A stretch of 64,000 nucleotides of DNA from Methylobacterium sp. NMS14P (GTDB lineage Bacteria > Pseudomonadota > Alphaproteobacteria > Rhizobiales > Beijerinckiaceae). How positions within the stretch are numbered: the stretch's first letter is position 1; each line of letters begins with the position of its first letter. The notes beneath the pieces were generated by a model, which did not search any database, was not told where the DNA came from, and saw only the letters and a list, made by a program, of their open reading frames with translations. The position numbers were made by a program, and so were the translations under genes. This document shows, in pieces, positions 28,415 to 38,820 of the stretch. The DNA lies in NCBI RefSeq assembly GCF_028583545.1, contig NZ_CP087106.1, positions 2,712,501 to 2,776,500 on the forward strand. The letters are read 5' to 3'.

Positions 28415-28424
28415 TTGGTCCAAT
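28415..28424. promoter_or_regulatory. TTGGTCCAAT element in the divergent pedF / 28499 promoter region
   Basis: This is the same 10-mer as at 26698-26707 upstream of the alcohol dehydrogenase. Its core TTGG-T-CCAA is palindromic. It lies 75 bp before the plus-strand gene and 134 bp before pedF, a good place for a shared activator or repressor site. Confidence 0.5.
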
Positions 28425-28498
28425 ATCGGAGGGCACAACTCCGCTCCTAGACTCCCCGCCAAAGACGAGAGCCGCGGGGCTGGAGGAGACGGGCGGGG

Positions 28499-29743
28499 AT
28501 GGTGTCCTCCGGTGCGCGGCGGCCCGGGATGCGCGGCGGGCCATGGGCCGGCCTGCGGCGCGCCGTCGTGCTGGCAGCCATGGCGGCCCTGGCGCCGGTC
28601 GCGCAGGGGCGGGCCGCGCCCGCGCCGGCGGGCCCGCCCCTGACGATCCGCTACCTGGAGCGGCGGGTCGAGCGGCCGGTGCCGCTGAACAACGAGGACC
28701 CGGTCCCCGACGACGAGGGCGCGAAGGGCGCGGAACTCGGCCTGAAAGATTCCAACGCCACCGGCCGCTTCCTCGGCCTCGGCTTCGAGCTCGGCGCCAC
28801 GGTCGTCGAGCCGGGCGACGACATCCGCCAGGCCTTCCGGGACCTCGCCGACCGCCGCTTCGTGGTGCTCAACGTCCCGGCCGCCGACGTCCTCGCCCTC
28901 GCCGACCTGCCGGAGGCGAAGGGCAGCGTGCTCCTCAACGTCGGCGCCCCGGACACGCGCCTGCGCGACGCCGATTGCCGGCGGAACCTGCTCCACGTCC
29001 TGCCGTCCCGGGCCATGCTGGCGGACGCGCTGGTGCAGTTCCTGGCGTTCAAGCGCTGGTCCCGGATCCTGCTGGTCACCGGGCCGGCGCCGGGCGACGC
29101 GCTCTTCGCCGAGGCGCTGCGGCGTAGCGTCAGGAAGTTCGGCGCGCGGATCGTCGCCGAGTCGCGCTACGACCCGCAGGGCGGCGACGTCCGCGACACG
29201 GCTCTGCGCGAGTTCGCCCTGCCGACCCGCGGGCCCGAGCACGACGTGGTCGCGGTGGCCGACGAGGCCGGCGCGTTCGGCGCCAGCCTCAACTACAACA
29301 CCGCCTCGCCCCGGCCCCTCGTCGGCACGCAGGGCCTCGCGCCGGCCGCCTGGGGCCGGCCCGTCGAGGCCTGGGCCGCCGTCCAGCTCCAGGGGCGGTT
29401 CCGGAAGCTCGCCGGCCGCGCCATGCGGCCCGTCGACTGGGCCGGCTGGATGGCGGTGCACGCCGTCGGCGAGGCGGCCGTGAAGGCGCGCAGCACCGAC
29501 CCCGCGACGGTCCGGGCCGCCCTCACGGCGCCCGGCTTCGAGATCGGCGGCTTCAAGGGGCGCCCCCTGAGCTTCCGCGCCTGGGACGGGCAGCTGCGCC
29601 AGCCGGTCTTCCTGCTCTGGCCCGGGGCCGTCACCGCGACGGCGCCGATCGAGGGCTACCTCCACCACCGCACGGAACTCGACACGCTCGGCCTCGACGA
29701 GCCCGAGAGTGCCTGCCGCGCCTTCTCAGGGACATCCGGATGA
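28499..29743 (+). CDS. ABC-type substrate-binding-like protein of PQQ alcohol dehydrogenase systems
   Basis: A 414-aa protein with an N-terminal Sec signal (AVVLAAMAALAPVAQGRAAPA, end about residue 40) and a type 1 periplasmic-binding (LivJ-like) fold. The stretches LTIRYLERR and NEDPVPDDEGAKGAELGLKDSN match my memory of the family named as the substrate-binding protein of the PQQ-dependent alcohol dehydrogenase system (TIGR03863). It is probably periplasmic; the ligand is unknown. GGAGGAG precedes the ATG. Its stop overlaps the beta-propeller gene start (ATGA). Confidence 0.83.
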   Translation: MVSSGARRPGMRGGPWAGLRRAVVLAAMAALAPVAQGRAAPAPAGPPLTIRYLERRVERPVPLNNEDPVPDDEGAKGAELGLKDSNATGRFLGLGFELGATVVEPGDDIRQAFRDLADRRFVVLNVPAADVLALADLPEAKGSVLLNVGAPDTRLRDADCRRNLLHVLPSRAMLADALVQFLAFKRWSRILLVTGPAPGDALFAEALRRSVRKFGARIVAESRYDPQGGDVRDTALREFALPTRGPEHDVVAVADEAGAFGASLNYNTASPRPLVGTQGLAPAAWGRPVEAWAAVQLQGRFRKLAGRAMRPVDWAGWMAVHAVGEAAVKARSTDPATVRAALTAPGFEIGGFKGRPLSFRAWDGQLRQPVFLLWPGAVTATAPIEGYLHHRTELDTLGLDEPESACRAFSGTSG

Positions 29744-30747
29744 GTCGGCTCGCCCCCCTCGCGCTGCTCCTCTGCCTCGCGGGCCCCGCGCGGGCCGAGG
29801 AGATCTTCGTCTCGAACGAGCGCGACAACACCGTCTCGGTGATCGACGGCGACAGCCTGGAGGTGCTGCGCACCTTCCCGGTCGGCCGTCGGCCCCGCGG
29901 GCTGACCTTCTCGCAGGACGGGCGGTCGCTCTACGTCTGCGCCAGCGATTCCGACGCCGTGCAGGTGATCGACCCGGAGACCGGTCAGGTCCGGCACAAC
30001 CTGCCCTCGGGCGAGGACCCGGAGCAGTTCGCCCTGGCGCCCGACGGGCGCACCCTGTTCATCGCCAACGAGGAGAACGCCACCACCACGGTGGTCGACG
30101 CGCAGACCCGCAAGGTGCTGGCGCAGATCGACGTCGGCATCGAGCCGGAGGGCGTGGCGGTCAGCCCGGACGGGCGCACGGCCGTCACGACCTCCGAGAC
30201 CACCAACATGGTCCACTGGATCGACACGCGGGCGCTCGCGGCCGTGGACGCAACGCCGGTCGGGCAGCGGCCGCGCTTCGCCGCCTTCACGGCGGACGGG
30301 TCCCGGCTGTGGGCGTCCTCGGAGATCGGCGGCACCGTGTCGGTGATCGACGTCGCCACCCGCAAGGTGGTCGAGACGGTCGAGTTCGCCGTGAAGGGGA
30401 TCGCGGCCGACCGGATCCAGCCGGTGGGCATCCAGATGTCGAAGGACGGGCGCCACGCCTTCGTGGCGCTGGGACCGTCGGACCGGGTCGCGGTGGTAAA
30501 TACCGCCACCTACCGGGTCGAGAGCTACATCTTGGTCGGCCGCCGGGTCTGGCAGCTCGCGCTCAACGGGGCGGGCACGCGGCTCTTCACCACCAACGGC
30601 GTCTCCGGCGACGTGACGGTGATCGACGCCGCGACGTTCCGGCCGATCAGGACCGTGAAGGTCGGCCGCTTCCCCTGGGGCGCGGCGGCGCGGCCGATGA
30701 GCCCGGCGCAGGCGCCGGACGGGCGCGCCGCCGGTGCGGTGCCGTGA
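29740..30747 (+). CDS. PQQ-dependent catabolism-associated YVTN beta-propeller protein
   Basis: A 335-aa secreted protein: signal peptide 1-19 (LLLCLAGPARAEE), then about seven YVTN-type blades with repeated VSVIDGDSLEVLRTFPVG, LFIANEENATTTVVDAQ and similar units. It fits the family found next to PQQ alcohol dehydrogenases (TIGR03866 as I recall). Its role is unknown: scaffolding, cofactor handling or electron relay have been imagined. It is translationally coupled to the upstream substrate-binding-like gene by ATGA. Confidence 0.87.
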   Translation: MSRLAPLALLLCLAGPARAEEIFVSNERDNTVSVIDGDSLEVLRTFPVGRRPRGLTFSQDGRSLYVCASDSDAVQVIDPETGQVRHNLPSGEDPEQFALAPDGRTLFIANEENATTTVVDAQTRKVLAQIDVGIEPEGVAVSPDGRTAVTTSETTNMVHWIDTRALAAVDATPVGQRPRFAAFTADGSRLWASSEIGGTVSVIDVATRKVVETVEFAVKGIAADRIQPVGIQMSKDGRHAFVALGPSDRVAVVNTATYRVESYILVGRRVWQLALNGAGTRLFTTNGVSGDVTVIDAATFRPIRTVKVGRFPWGAAARPMSPAQAPDGRAAGAVP

Positions 30748-30846
30748 CAGTCTGGCTGACGCGGACCCAGGCATCCGCCTCCCTCGTTGGAGGCTTCCGG
30801 ATCCACACTGGGGGCTGGGCCACAGCGGCGCCGAAGGACACTCGGG

Positions 30847-30988
30847 TCCCCTCTCCCGTGCGGGAGAGGGACAGGGTGAGGGATCAGGGCCGTCGGGACG
30901 AGGCGCGAGGCGACCGCGGGTCGAGACCGTGCTCCATCCTGAAACTCATCGTCCCTCACCCCGACCCTCTCCCGGTCGGGAGAGGGGG
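30847..30988. repeat. 142-bp palindromic intergenic repeat, copy 2 (family A)
   Basis: It has the same outer arms (CCCCTCTCCCGTGCGGGAG / CTCTCCCGGTCGGGAGAGG) and the same inner pairing AGGGTGAGGGAT / GTCCCTCACCCC as the unit at 7709-7850, while the central 60 bp differ. It fills the 317-bp gap between the propeller gene and the NosR-like gene; no gene is inside. Confidence 0.75.
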
Positions 30989-31064
30989 CCCGTCGCGCAT
31001 TGCCGCCGGCGTCGGTGCGCGACCCGGGCCTGTGACCGACGCGGCCTGGGGCGGAGGCAGCCAG

Positions 31065-33239
31065 ATGACTCGGCCGCTGCGGAGCGCAGCGTCTCCCAGC
31101 CCATCCGCGCTCCGAACCGCGGTAGGCCTGGGCGCGGGCCTGCTCCTTCGAGCCGCGCTGCTCCTTCTCGCCCTGCTCCTGCCGACCCTCTCGGTCCATG
31201 CAGGCCAGCTCGATCGCGCCGGCCTCGAGCGCCATTTCCCGCCCCCGCTGGTGGTCGGCGAGAAGGACGACAGGCTTCCGGTCTGGCCGATCCTGAAGCA
31301 GCAGGCCGGGTCCTACGAGGTCTTCGCCTACGCGTTCGAATCCGTCGACCTCGCGCCGATCCCGGGCTTCGGGGGCACGCCCCCCGACCTGCTGATCGCG
31401 CTCGCCCCCGACGGCACCTTCCGGGACGTGACGGTGCTCTCGCACCACGAGCCGGTCTTCCTCGAGGGCCTCGGCCCGGAGCCGCTCTTCGCCTTCGTCG
31501 AGCAGTATGCCGGCCTCTCGGCCCGGCAGGCGATCCGGGTCGGGCGGCCGAACGCGCGGGCCGCCGGCGCCGCGCCCCAGACCACCGTCGACGGCATCTC
31601 CATGGCCACCGCCTCGACGCGGGTGATCAACCAGTCGATCCTGGCCTCGGCGCTGGCGGTCGCCCGCGCGAAACTTGGCTTCGGGGCGGCCAATGTCGGC
31701 CTGAAGGTTGAGGCGAAGCCGGACCTCTACGAGCCGCTCACCCTGGCCGAGCTTCTCGCCCGGGGCTGGGTCCGGCGGCTGACGGTGACGAACGCGGACG
31801 CCGCCGCGGCCTTTCGGGGCACCGGCGTGACGGACCCGTCCGAGGGGCCACCCGACGCCGCCCTGACCGACCTGTACGTCGCCGCGCTGGACCCGCCCTC
31901 CATCGGCCGCAACCTGCTGGGTCCGTCGCGCTACGACGCGCTGATGCGCGAGCTCGGCCCCGGCAACCACGCCGTGATGGTGATCAGCGCCGGGCCGGAG
32001 GACGCGCCCGAGAACCCGGTCGGCGACCGGTTCGTGCTGGGCGCCGTCCCCGACCGGCTGGCGATCGGCCAGGGCGGCCTGATCGTGAACGCCCGCGACA
32101 TGGCGGTGGAGCGCCGCGAGGCCGGCCTCGCCGAGGGGCTGCCGCCCGGCCCCTGGACGGTCCTGCGGATCGACCAGGCCGCCGGCTTCGACCCGTCCGC
32201 GCCCTGGGTGCTGACCGAGACGATCGTCCGCGAGCGCGGCCAGATCCTGTCCGAGAAGATCGCCCGGACCTTCACGGTCGAGACCGCCCTGCCCGCCGGC
32301 CTGTTCACGCGGGTCCGGTCGGATGACGGGCCGAGCTGGACCGACCCCTGGCGGGCGCGCGCGCCCGAACTCGCGCTGATCGGGCTGATGCTCGCGGTGC
32401 TGGTGCCGGTCCTGAGCCTCCAGCGCGGGCTGGTGGCAGATCAGCGCCGCTTCACCCTCTTCCGCCTCGGCTTCCTGGCGCTGACCCTCGGCTTCGTCGG
32501 CTGGTACGCGCAGGCGCAGCTCTCGATCGTGACCCTCGTCGGCCTCGTGCGGGCCGCCACCGTGACCCACGACCTCGCCTTCCTGCTCTACGACCCGCCC
32601 TCGCTGGTGCTCTGGGCCTTCGCGCTGGCCGCCCTGGTCGCCTGGGGACGCGGCACGTTCTGCGGCTGGCTCTGCCCCTTCGGCGCGCTGCAGGAACTCG
32701 TCGCGCTGCTCGCCCGGCCGCTGCGCGTCCGCCCGGTCGCGGTGCCGCCCGGCCTCGACCGGACGCTGCGGTCGCTGAAATACGTCGTGCTGGCCGGCAT
32801 CCTCGGCGCGGCCGCGGCGGGGTCGCCCCTTGCCGACACCTTCTCGGAGGTCGAGCCGTTCAAGACCGCCATCACGCTGTACTTCGTCCGGGCGTGGCCG
32901 TTCGTCGCCTACGCGGCCGGGCTGCTGGTGCTCAACCTGCTCGTCTACAAGGGCTTCTGCCGCTACCTGTGCCCGCTCGGCGCCGCCCTCGCCCTCCTCG
33001 GGCGGGTCCGGGTCCTCGACTGGATCCCGCGCCGGGCGGAGTGCGGCTCGCCCTGCCAGCTCTGCAAGGTCCGCTGCCGCTACGGGGCCATCGCGCCCTC
33101 GGGTCGGGTCGACTACGCCGAGTGCTTTCAGTGCATGGAGTGCGTGACGATCATCCACGATCCCGGGCAGTGCGTGCCGCAGGTGGTGGCAGGCAAGCGG
33201 AGCCGCCGCGCCGCGCCCCGGCCGGTGACCGTCGGTTGA
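31065..33239 (+). CDS. NosR/NirI-like membrane flavo-iron-sulfur protein
   Basis: A 724-aa protein. An N-terminal signal/membrane segment (about 25-46) is followed by a periplasmic FMN-binding domain with the flavinylation-type motif D176-G-I-S-M-A-T182, then about five to six membrane helices (from about 440). There are two CxxxCP motifs (CGWLCP, CRYLCP) and a C-terminal ferredoxin-like part with CGSPCQLCKVRC and CFQCMEC for two Fe-S clusters. This is the full NosR architecture, which carries electrons from the quinol pool to the periplasm. No nosZ or denitrification gene is in the window. The next gene encodes the matching flavinyl transferase. GGAGG lies 8-9 nt before the ATG. Confidence 0.88.
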   Translation: MTRPLRSAASPSPSALRTAVGLGAGLLLRAALLLLALLLPTLSVHAGQLDRAGLERHFPPPLVVGEKDDRLPVWPILKQQAGSYEVFAYAFESVDLAPIPGFGGTPPDLLIALAPDGTFRDVTVLSHHEPVFLEGLGPEPLFAFVEQYAGLSARQAIRVGRPNARAAGAAPQTTVDGISMATASTRVINQSILASALAVARAKLGFGAANVGLKVEAKPDLYEPLTLAELLARGWVRRLTVTNADAAAAFRGTGVTDPSEGPPDAALTDLYVAALDPPSIGRNLLGPSRYDALMRELGPGNHAVMVISAGPEDAPENPVGDRFVLGAVPDRLAIGQGGLIVNARDMAVERREAGLAEGLPPGPWTVLRIDQAAGFDPSAPWVLTETIVRERGQILSEKIARTFTVETALPAGLFTRVRSDDGPSWTDPWRARAPELALIGLMLAVLVPVLSLQRGLVADQRRFTLFRLGFLALTLGFVGWYAQAQLSIVTLVGLVRAATVTHDLAFLLYDPPSLVLWAFALAALVAWGRGTFCGWLCPFGALQELVALLARPLRVRPVAVPPGLDRTLRSLKYVVLAGILGAAAAGSPLADTFSEVEPFKTAITLYFVRAWPFVAYAAGLLVLNLLVYKGFCRYLCPLGAALALLGRVRVLDWIPRRAECGSPCQLCKVRCRYGAIAPSGRVDYAECFQCMECVTIIHDPGQCVPQVVAGKRSRRAAPRPVTVG

Positions 33240-34213
33240 GTGCCCCGGTCCGCTTCGCGCCGGCCCGGCGCCGGCTCCTCGTCGGTGCCGCGGGCCTCGC
33301 CGGGCTCGGCGGCATCGCGGCGTTCCGCGCCGCCGCGGCGTCGCGGGGGCTGGCGCTGCGCACCCGCGCCGGCCTCGCCTTCGGCACCACCGTGGCGCTG
33401 ACCGCCGCGGGACCCGACCCGTCGGCGACCGAGGCCGCCCTCGGCGACGGGTTCGCGGCGATGCGCGCCGTGGAGGCGGCCGCCAGCCTGTTCCGGGCCG
33501 ACAGTGCCCTGGCGCGGCTCAACCGGGACGGATCCCTCGAGGCGCCCGACCCGCATCTCCTCGCACTGCTGCGCTTCGCGCTCGCCCTCGCGGCCGAGAC
33601 CGGCGGCGCCTTCGACCCGACCGTCCAGCCGCTCTGGCCGGTCTGGGCCCAGGCCGCCGCCCGCGGCGAGCGCCCCGGGGCGGACGCGCTGCGCGCGGCC
33701 CTGGCGCGGGTCGGCTGGCGGCGGGTGCGGGTCGGGACGGACCGCGTCGTCCTGGAGCCCGGGACGGCCCTGACGCTGAACGCCCTGATCCAGGGCTACG
33801 CGGCCGACCAGGTCATGGCGGCGCTGCGGGCGCGCGGGATCGACGACGCCTTCGTGGATACCGGCGAGTTCGGCGCCGCCGGCGCGCATCCCGACGGCAC
33901 GCCCTGGCGCCTCGGGCTGGCCGATCCCCGCCATCCCGGCGAGGTCGCCGCCGTCATCGCCCCGTTCTCGGGCTTCGCCGCGACCTCGGGCGACTACAAC
34001 ATGAGCTTCTCGGACGACCGCGCCGACCACCACATCTTCGATCCGGCCACCGGCCGGTCGCCGCGCGCCCTGTCGTCCGTCACGGTCACCGCGCCGACGG
34101 GGCTCGTCGCCGACGGGCTGTCGACCGCCTGCATGGTCCTCGGCCGCGCGCGCGGCGCGGACCTTGTCGTGGCCCGTCCGGGCTGCACCGTGCGCTTCAC
34201 CGCGAAGGGCTGA
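33236..34213 (+). CDS. NosX/ApbE-like FAD:protein FMN transferase
   Basis: A 325-aa protein. The only sensible start is TTG at 33236, whose TTGA overlaps the NosR-like stop; no in-frame ATG precedes the conserved region. The N-terminal segment (about 8-35, RRRLLVGAAGLAGLGG) looks like a Tat signal. The ApbE domain carries LNALIQGYAADQ and VDTGEFGAAG, the NosX-type variants of the family motifs, plus SGDYNMSFSD and HHIFDPATG. It transfers FMN from FAD onto Thr in the periplasm; the obvious client is Thr182 of the upstream protein. Confidence 0.85.
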   Translation: MSAPVRFAPARRRLLVGAAGLAGLGGIAAFRAAAASRGLALRTRAGLAFGTTVALTAAGPDPSATEAALGDGFAAMRAVEAAASLFRADSALARLNRDGSLEAPDPHLLALLRFALALAAETGGAFDPTVQPLWPVWAQAAARGERPGADALRAALARVGWRRVRVGTDRVVLEPGTALTLNALIQGYAADQVMAALRARGIDDAFVDTGEFGAAGAHPDGTPWRLGLADPRHPGEVAAVIAPFSGFAATSGDYNMSFSDDRADHHIFDPATGRSPRALSSVTVTAPTGLVADGLSTACMVLGRARGADLVVARPGCTVRFTAKG

Positions 34214-34356
34214 CACATCCCGCTCCGGTGCGCGGGGCGAGGCCCGAACCGCGCCGCGCGCTCTGCCCGTGCGGGAGCGATAGTTCTACGGAGGTTCGAT
34301 CCGCGGCGCAGGCCCTGCATGCGTCCGGACCCGACAGGACCGTCAGGAGAACGCGC

Positions 34357-35487
34357 GTGACTGAAGCAGCCGGGCCGTACTGGCCGACGGAGGTCTGGGC
34401 GGAGCAGGACCCGGGAGCGGCGGGGCTCGATGCCGGGCGGCTCGCGGACGCCGTCGCCTTCGCGGAGGCCCACGAGAGCGCGTGGCCGCGCAGCCTGTAC
34501 TATCCCGACGGGCGCTACGTCGGGATCGTCGAGTGGAACGAGACGGGGCCCTGGAGCGCCATCGACGGGCCGGTGCGTCCGCGGGGCGGCCCGGCGGGCG
34601 TGATCCTGAAGGGCGGCCGGCGCGTCGCCGCCTGGGGCGACGCGGCCCGCCCGGACATGACCTTCTCGATCGCCAAGAGCTACCTCGCGGTGCTCGCCGG
34701 CCTCGCCCACGACGACGGTCTGATCCCCGACGTCGACGCGCCGGTGCGGGACAGCGTCGCCGACCCGCTCCTCGACGGCCCGCACAACGGCGCGATCACG
34801 TGGCGCCATCTCCTGCAGCAGTCGAGCGAGTGGCGGGGCACGCTGTTCGGGAAGTCCGATCAGGTCGACCATTTCCGGCAGATCGGCCCGGGTGCCGACA
34901 ACAGCCGCAAGGGGGAGGCGCGGGCGCCCCGGAGCCCCGGCACCTACTACGAGTACAACGACGTCCGGGTGAACCTGCTGTCGTACTGCCTGATGCGCCG
35001 GTTCGGCCGGGCTCTCCCGGAGGTGCTCCGCGAGCGGATCATGGATCCGATCGGCGCCTCCCGCGACTGGGCGTGGCACGGCTACGACACGGCCTGGGTC
35101 GAGGTCGCCGGTGCGCGGGTCCAGTCGGTCCCCGGCGGCGGCCACTGGGGCGGCGGCCTGTTCATCGGGGCCGACGACCACGCCCGCTTCGGTCTCCTCG
35201 TCGCCCGCGGCGGCGCCTGGAACGGGCGGCAGCTCCTCTCGGAGCGCTGGATCCGCGCCATGCTGACACCGTCCCCGACGCTGGACAGCTACGGCTACCT
35301 CTGGTGGCTGAACCGCGGCGCGGCCGCCAAGCCGCAGCTGCCGGCCTCGGCCTTCAGCGCCCTCGGGGCGGGCAACAACGTGATCTGGTGCGATCCCGAG
35401 CACGACCTCGTCGCGGTCCTGCGCTGGATCGACAAGGCGGCCCTCGACGGCTTCCTGCTGCGCCTCGTGGCGGCCCTGCGCCCGTAG
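34357..35487 (+). CDS. serine hydrolase, beta-lactamase/penicillin-binding-like
   Basis: A 376-aa protein of the class C beta-lactamase-like fold. The SxxK motif is SIAK (about residue 107) in MTFSIAKSYL, the YxN motif is YEYN (about 207), and a Gly-rich GGGHWGGG stands where the third motif is expected. No clear signal peptide is seen. The GTG start has AGGAGA 6 nt upstream; the frame before it is a shadow. Members include esterases, peptidases and 6-aminohexanoate-dimer hydrolases, so the substrate is open. It converges on the M20 peptidase gene with a 39-bp gap. Confidence 0.83.
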   Translation: MTEAAGPYWPTEVWAEQDPGAAGLDAGRLADAVAFAEAHESAWPRSLYYPDGRYVGIVEWNETGPWSAIDGPVRPRGGPAGVILKGGRRVAAWGDAARPDMTFSIAKSYLAVLAGLAHDDGLIPDVDAPVRDSVADPLLDGPHNGAITWRHLLQQSSEWRGTLFGKSDQVDHFRQIGPGADNSRKGEARAPRSPGTYYEYNDVRVNLLSYCLMRRFGRALPEVLRERIMDPIGASRDWAWHGYDTAWVEVAGARVQSVPGGGHWGGGLFIGADDHARFGLLVARGGAWNGRQLLSERWIRAMLTPSPTLDSYGYLWWLNRGAAAKPQLPASAFSALGAGNNVIWCDPEHDLVAVLRWIDKAALDGFLLRLVAALRP

Positions 35488-35526
35488 GCGGGCCGGCGGC
35501 GCCAGCAACGGTCGGTCTCTAGGCCG

Positions 35527-36678
35527 TCAGAGCGCCGCGATGGTCTCGGCCATCGCGCGCGCCCGCGGCACGAGGCTTCCCACCTCGAGGTACTCCTCGG
35601 GCGAGTGGGCCTTGCCGCCCACCGGGCCCACGGCGCAGAGCGTGGGGCAGCCGACGCTGGCGGTGAAGCCCGAATCGGCGCAGCCGCCGGCGAACTCGCC
35701 GGTCACGGGATTGCCGCCCTCCGCGCTCACCCGGGCGTAGGTCTCGAACAGCGCCCGCGAGGCCTCGTCCTGCACGAGCGGCAGGAACTCGCCCTTGATG
35801 GTGAGATGCGCGGTGGTGTCGGGCACCGTCGATCCCGCCACGATCGCGGCGATCCGCTCCATGGCGGCCTCGCGGTCGGGCGGGGTCACGTAGCGCAGGT
35901 CGATCTCGCAGGTCACCCGGGGCGCCACGGTGTTCACCGACTGGCCGCCGGAGATCAGGCCGACATTCACCGTGGTGCCGCGGTCGAGGTCGGTGAGCGC
36001 GTGGAGCGCGACGGTCTTGTGGGCGAGTTCCAGGATGGCGCTGCGCCCGTCGGCGTAGTTGCCGCCGGAATGGGCCGCCCGGCCGAGCACCTCGAGGTGC
36101 ATGAACACCCCGCCCTTGCGGCCGGTGACGACGTTGCCGGTCGGCCGCCCCGGCTCGGAGTTCAGCACCGCGCGGGCGCCCCGGGCGGTCTCCTCGATGA
36201 TCGGGCGGCAGGCCGGCGAGCCGATCTCCTCGTCGCTGGTGAACAGGCCGACGAGGGGCACCGGCGCGCCGCCGGCCCGGTGGTAGGCGGCCAGCACGAA
36301 GGCGTTCATCACGAGGCCCGCCTTCATGTCGGCGACGCCGGGCCCGTAGGCGCGGCCGTCGGCGACGCGGAACGGCCGCCGCGTCGGCTCCCCCTTCGGG
36401 AAGACGGTGTCGCGGTGGCCCATGAGCACGACCGGCCGGTTGCCGCCGCCGGAGCCCGCGACCTCGGCCTTCAGCGCGTCGCCGTATCCCTCGACCGGGA
36501 TCGTCGCGACCGGGATGCCGTGCCCGGTCAGGAACGCCGCGATGCGCGCGCCGACCGCGTCGACGCCCGGCTTGTCGTAGGAGCCGGAGTCGATGTTCAC
36601 CAGCTCTTCGAGGAGGGCCAGCATGGCGCCCTCCTGTGCGTCGAGCCAGCCGAGGGCGTCGGTGTCACGGGCGGTCAT
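35527..36678 (-). CDS. M20 family metallopeptidase (carboxypeptidase G2-like)
   Basis: A 383-aa di-zinc hydrolase. Visible metal and catalytic motifs are GHRDTVFPKG (His and Asp ligands), GVADMKAG (bridging Asp) and TSDEEIGS (catalytic Glu plus ligand Glu). A dimerisation insert lies between them (about 185-295), as in CPG2/ArgE/DapE-type enzymes. It removes C-terminal glutamate or hydrolyses N-acyl amino acids. The start at MTARDTD was chosen because the 26 codons before it derive from the neighbouring repeat. It is cytosolic (no signal). Confidence 0.87.
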   Translation of the reverse strand: MTARDTDALGWLDAQEGAMLALLEELVNIDSGSYDKPGVDAVGARIAAFLTGHGIPVATIPVEGYGDALKAEVAGSGGGNRPVVLMGHRDTVFPKGEPTRRPFRVADGRAYGPGVADMKAGLVMNAFVLAAYHRAGGAPVPLVGLFTSDEEIGSPACRPIIEETARGARAVLNSEPGRPTGNVVTGRKGGVFMHLEVLGRAAHSGGNYADGRSAILELAHKTVALHALTDLDRGTTVNVGLISGGQSVNTVAPRVTCEIDLRYVTPPDREAAMERIAAIVAGSTVPDTTAHLTIKGEFLPLVQDEASRALFETYARVSAEGGNPVTGEFAGGCADSGFTASVGCPTLCAVGPVGGKAHSPEEYLEVGSLVPRARAMAETIAAL

Positions 36679-36717
36679 GCAGGGCCTCGTATCGGGGGCA
36701 GCAGGATTGCGCAGGCC

Positions 36718-36810
36718 GTCTTTGCGAGCGGAGCGAAGCAACCCAGGGTCGCGCAACCTCTGGCAGCGTAGCGCAGACTGGATCGCTTCGCTGCGCTCGC
36801 AAAGACGGCG
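36718..36810. repeat. 92-bp palindromic repeat, copy 3 (family B)
   Basis: GTCTTTGCGAGCGGAGCGAAG on the left pairs with CTTCGCTGCGCTCGCAAAGAC on the right, an almost perfect 21-bp stem. It belongs to the same family as 13609-13700 and 26817-26908. It sits between glmS (downstream side) and the M20 gene. Confidence 0.8.
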
Positions 36811-36847
36811 CAGCGTCCGAATCGACCGCCGATGTGGTCGGCGGCGC

Positions 36848-38674
<1,827 letters not shown>

Positions 38675-38820
38675 GGGAGTGTCTCTCGCTGTCGCGCCCG
38701 GATGGCCGCGCGCAGGCGTTGCGCAAGGTCCGGGCCGCCCCGCGCCGTGCGGGGCCGAGCGCGACTTCTACCGGATCGGGACGGCGCAGGGCCAGCCCCG
38801 CCCGCGCGGCGTGTCCGGCC

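Noticed and set aside
29709..31064. 452-codon upstream extension of the NosR-like frame
   Set aside because: It overlaps the beta-propeller gene in another frame and runs through the family A repeat; the ATG at 31065 has a good ribosome site and precedes the signal segment.
31065..34213. Calling this a nitrous oxide reduction (nos) locus
   Set aside because: nosZ, nosD, nosF, nosY and nosL are all missing here; only the NosR-like and NosX-like genes are present.
38737..38755. GCCCCGC-GCCGT-GCGGGGC hairpin between glmU and glmS as a terminator
   Set aside because: Only a 7-bp stem with no T-run on the minus strand; glmU and glmS may well be co-transcribed through it.
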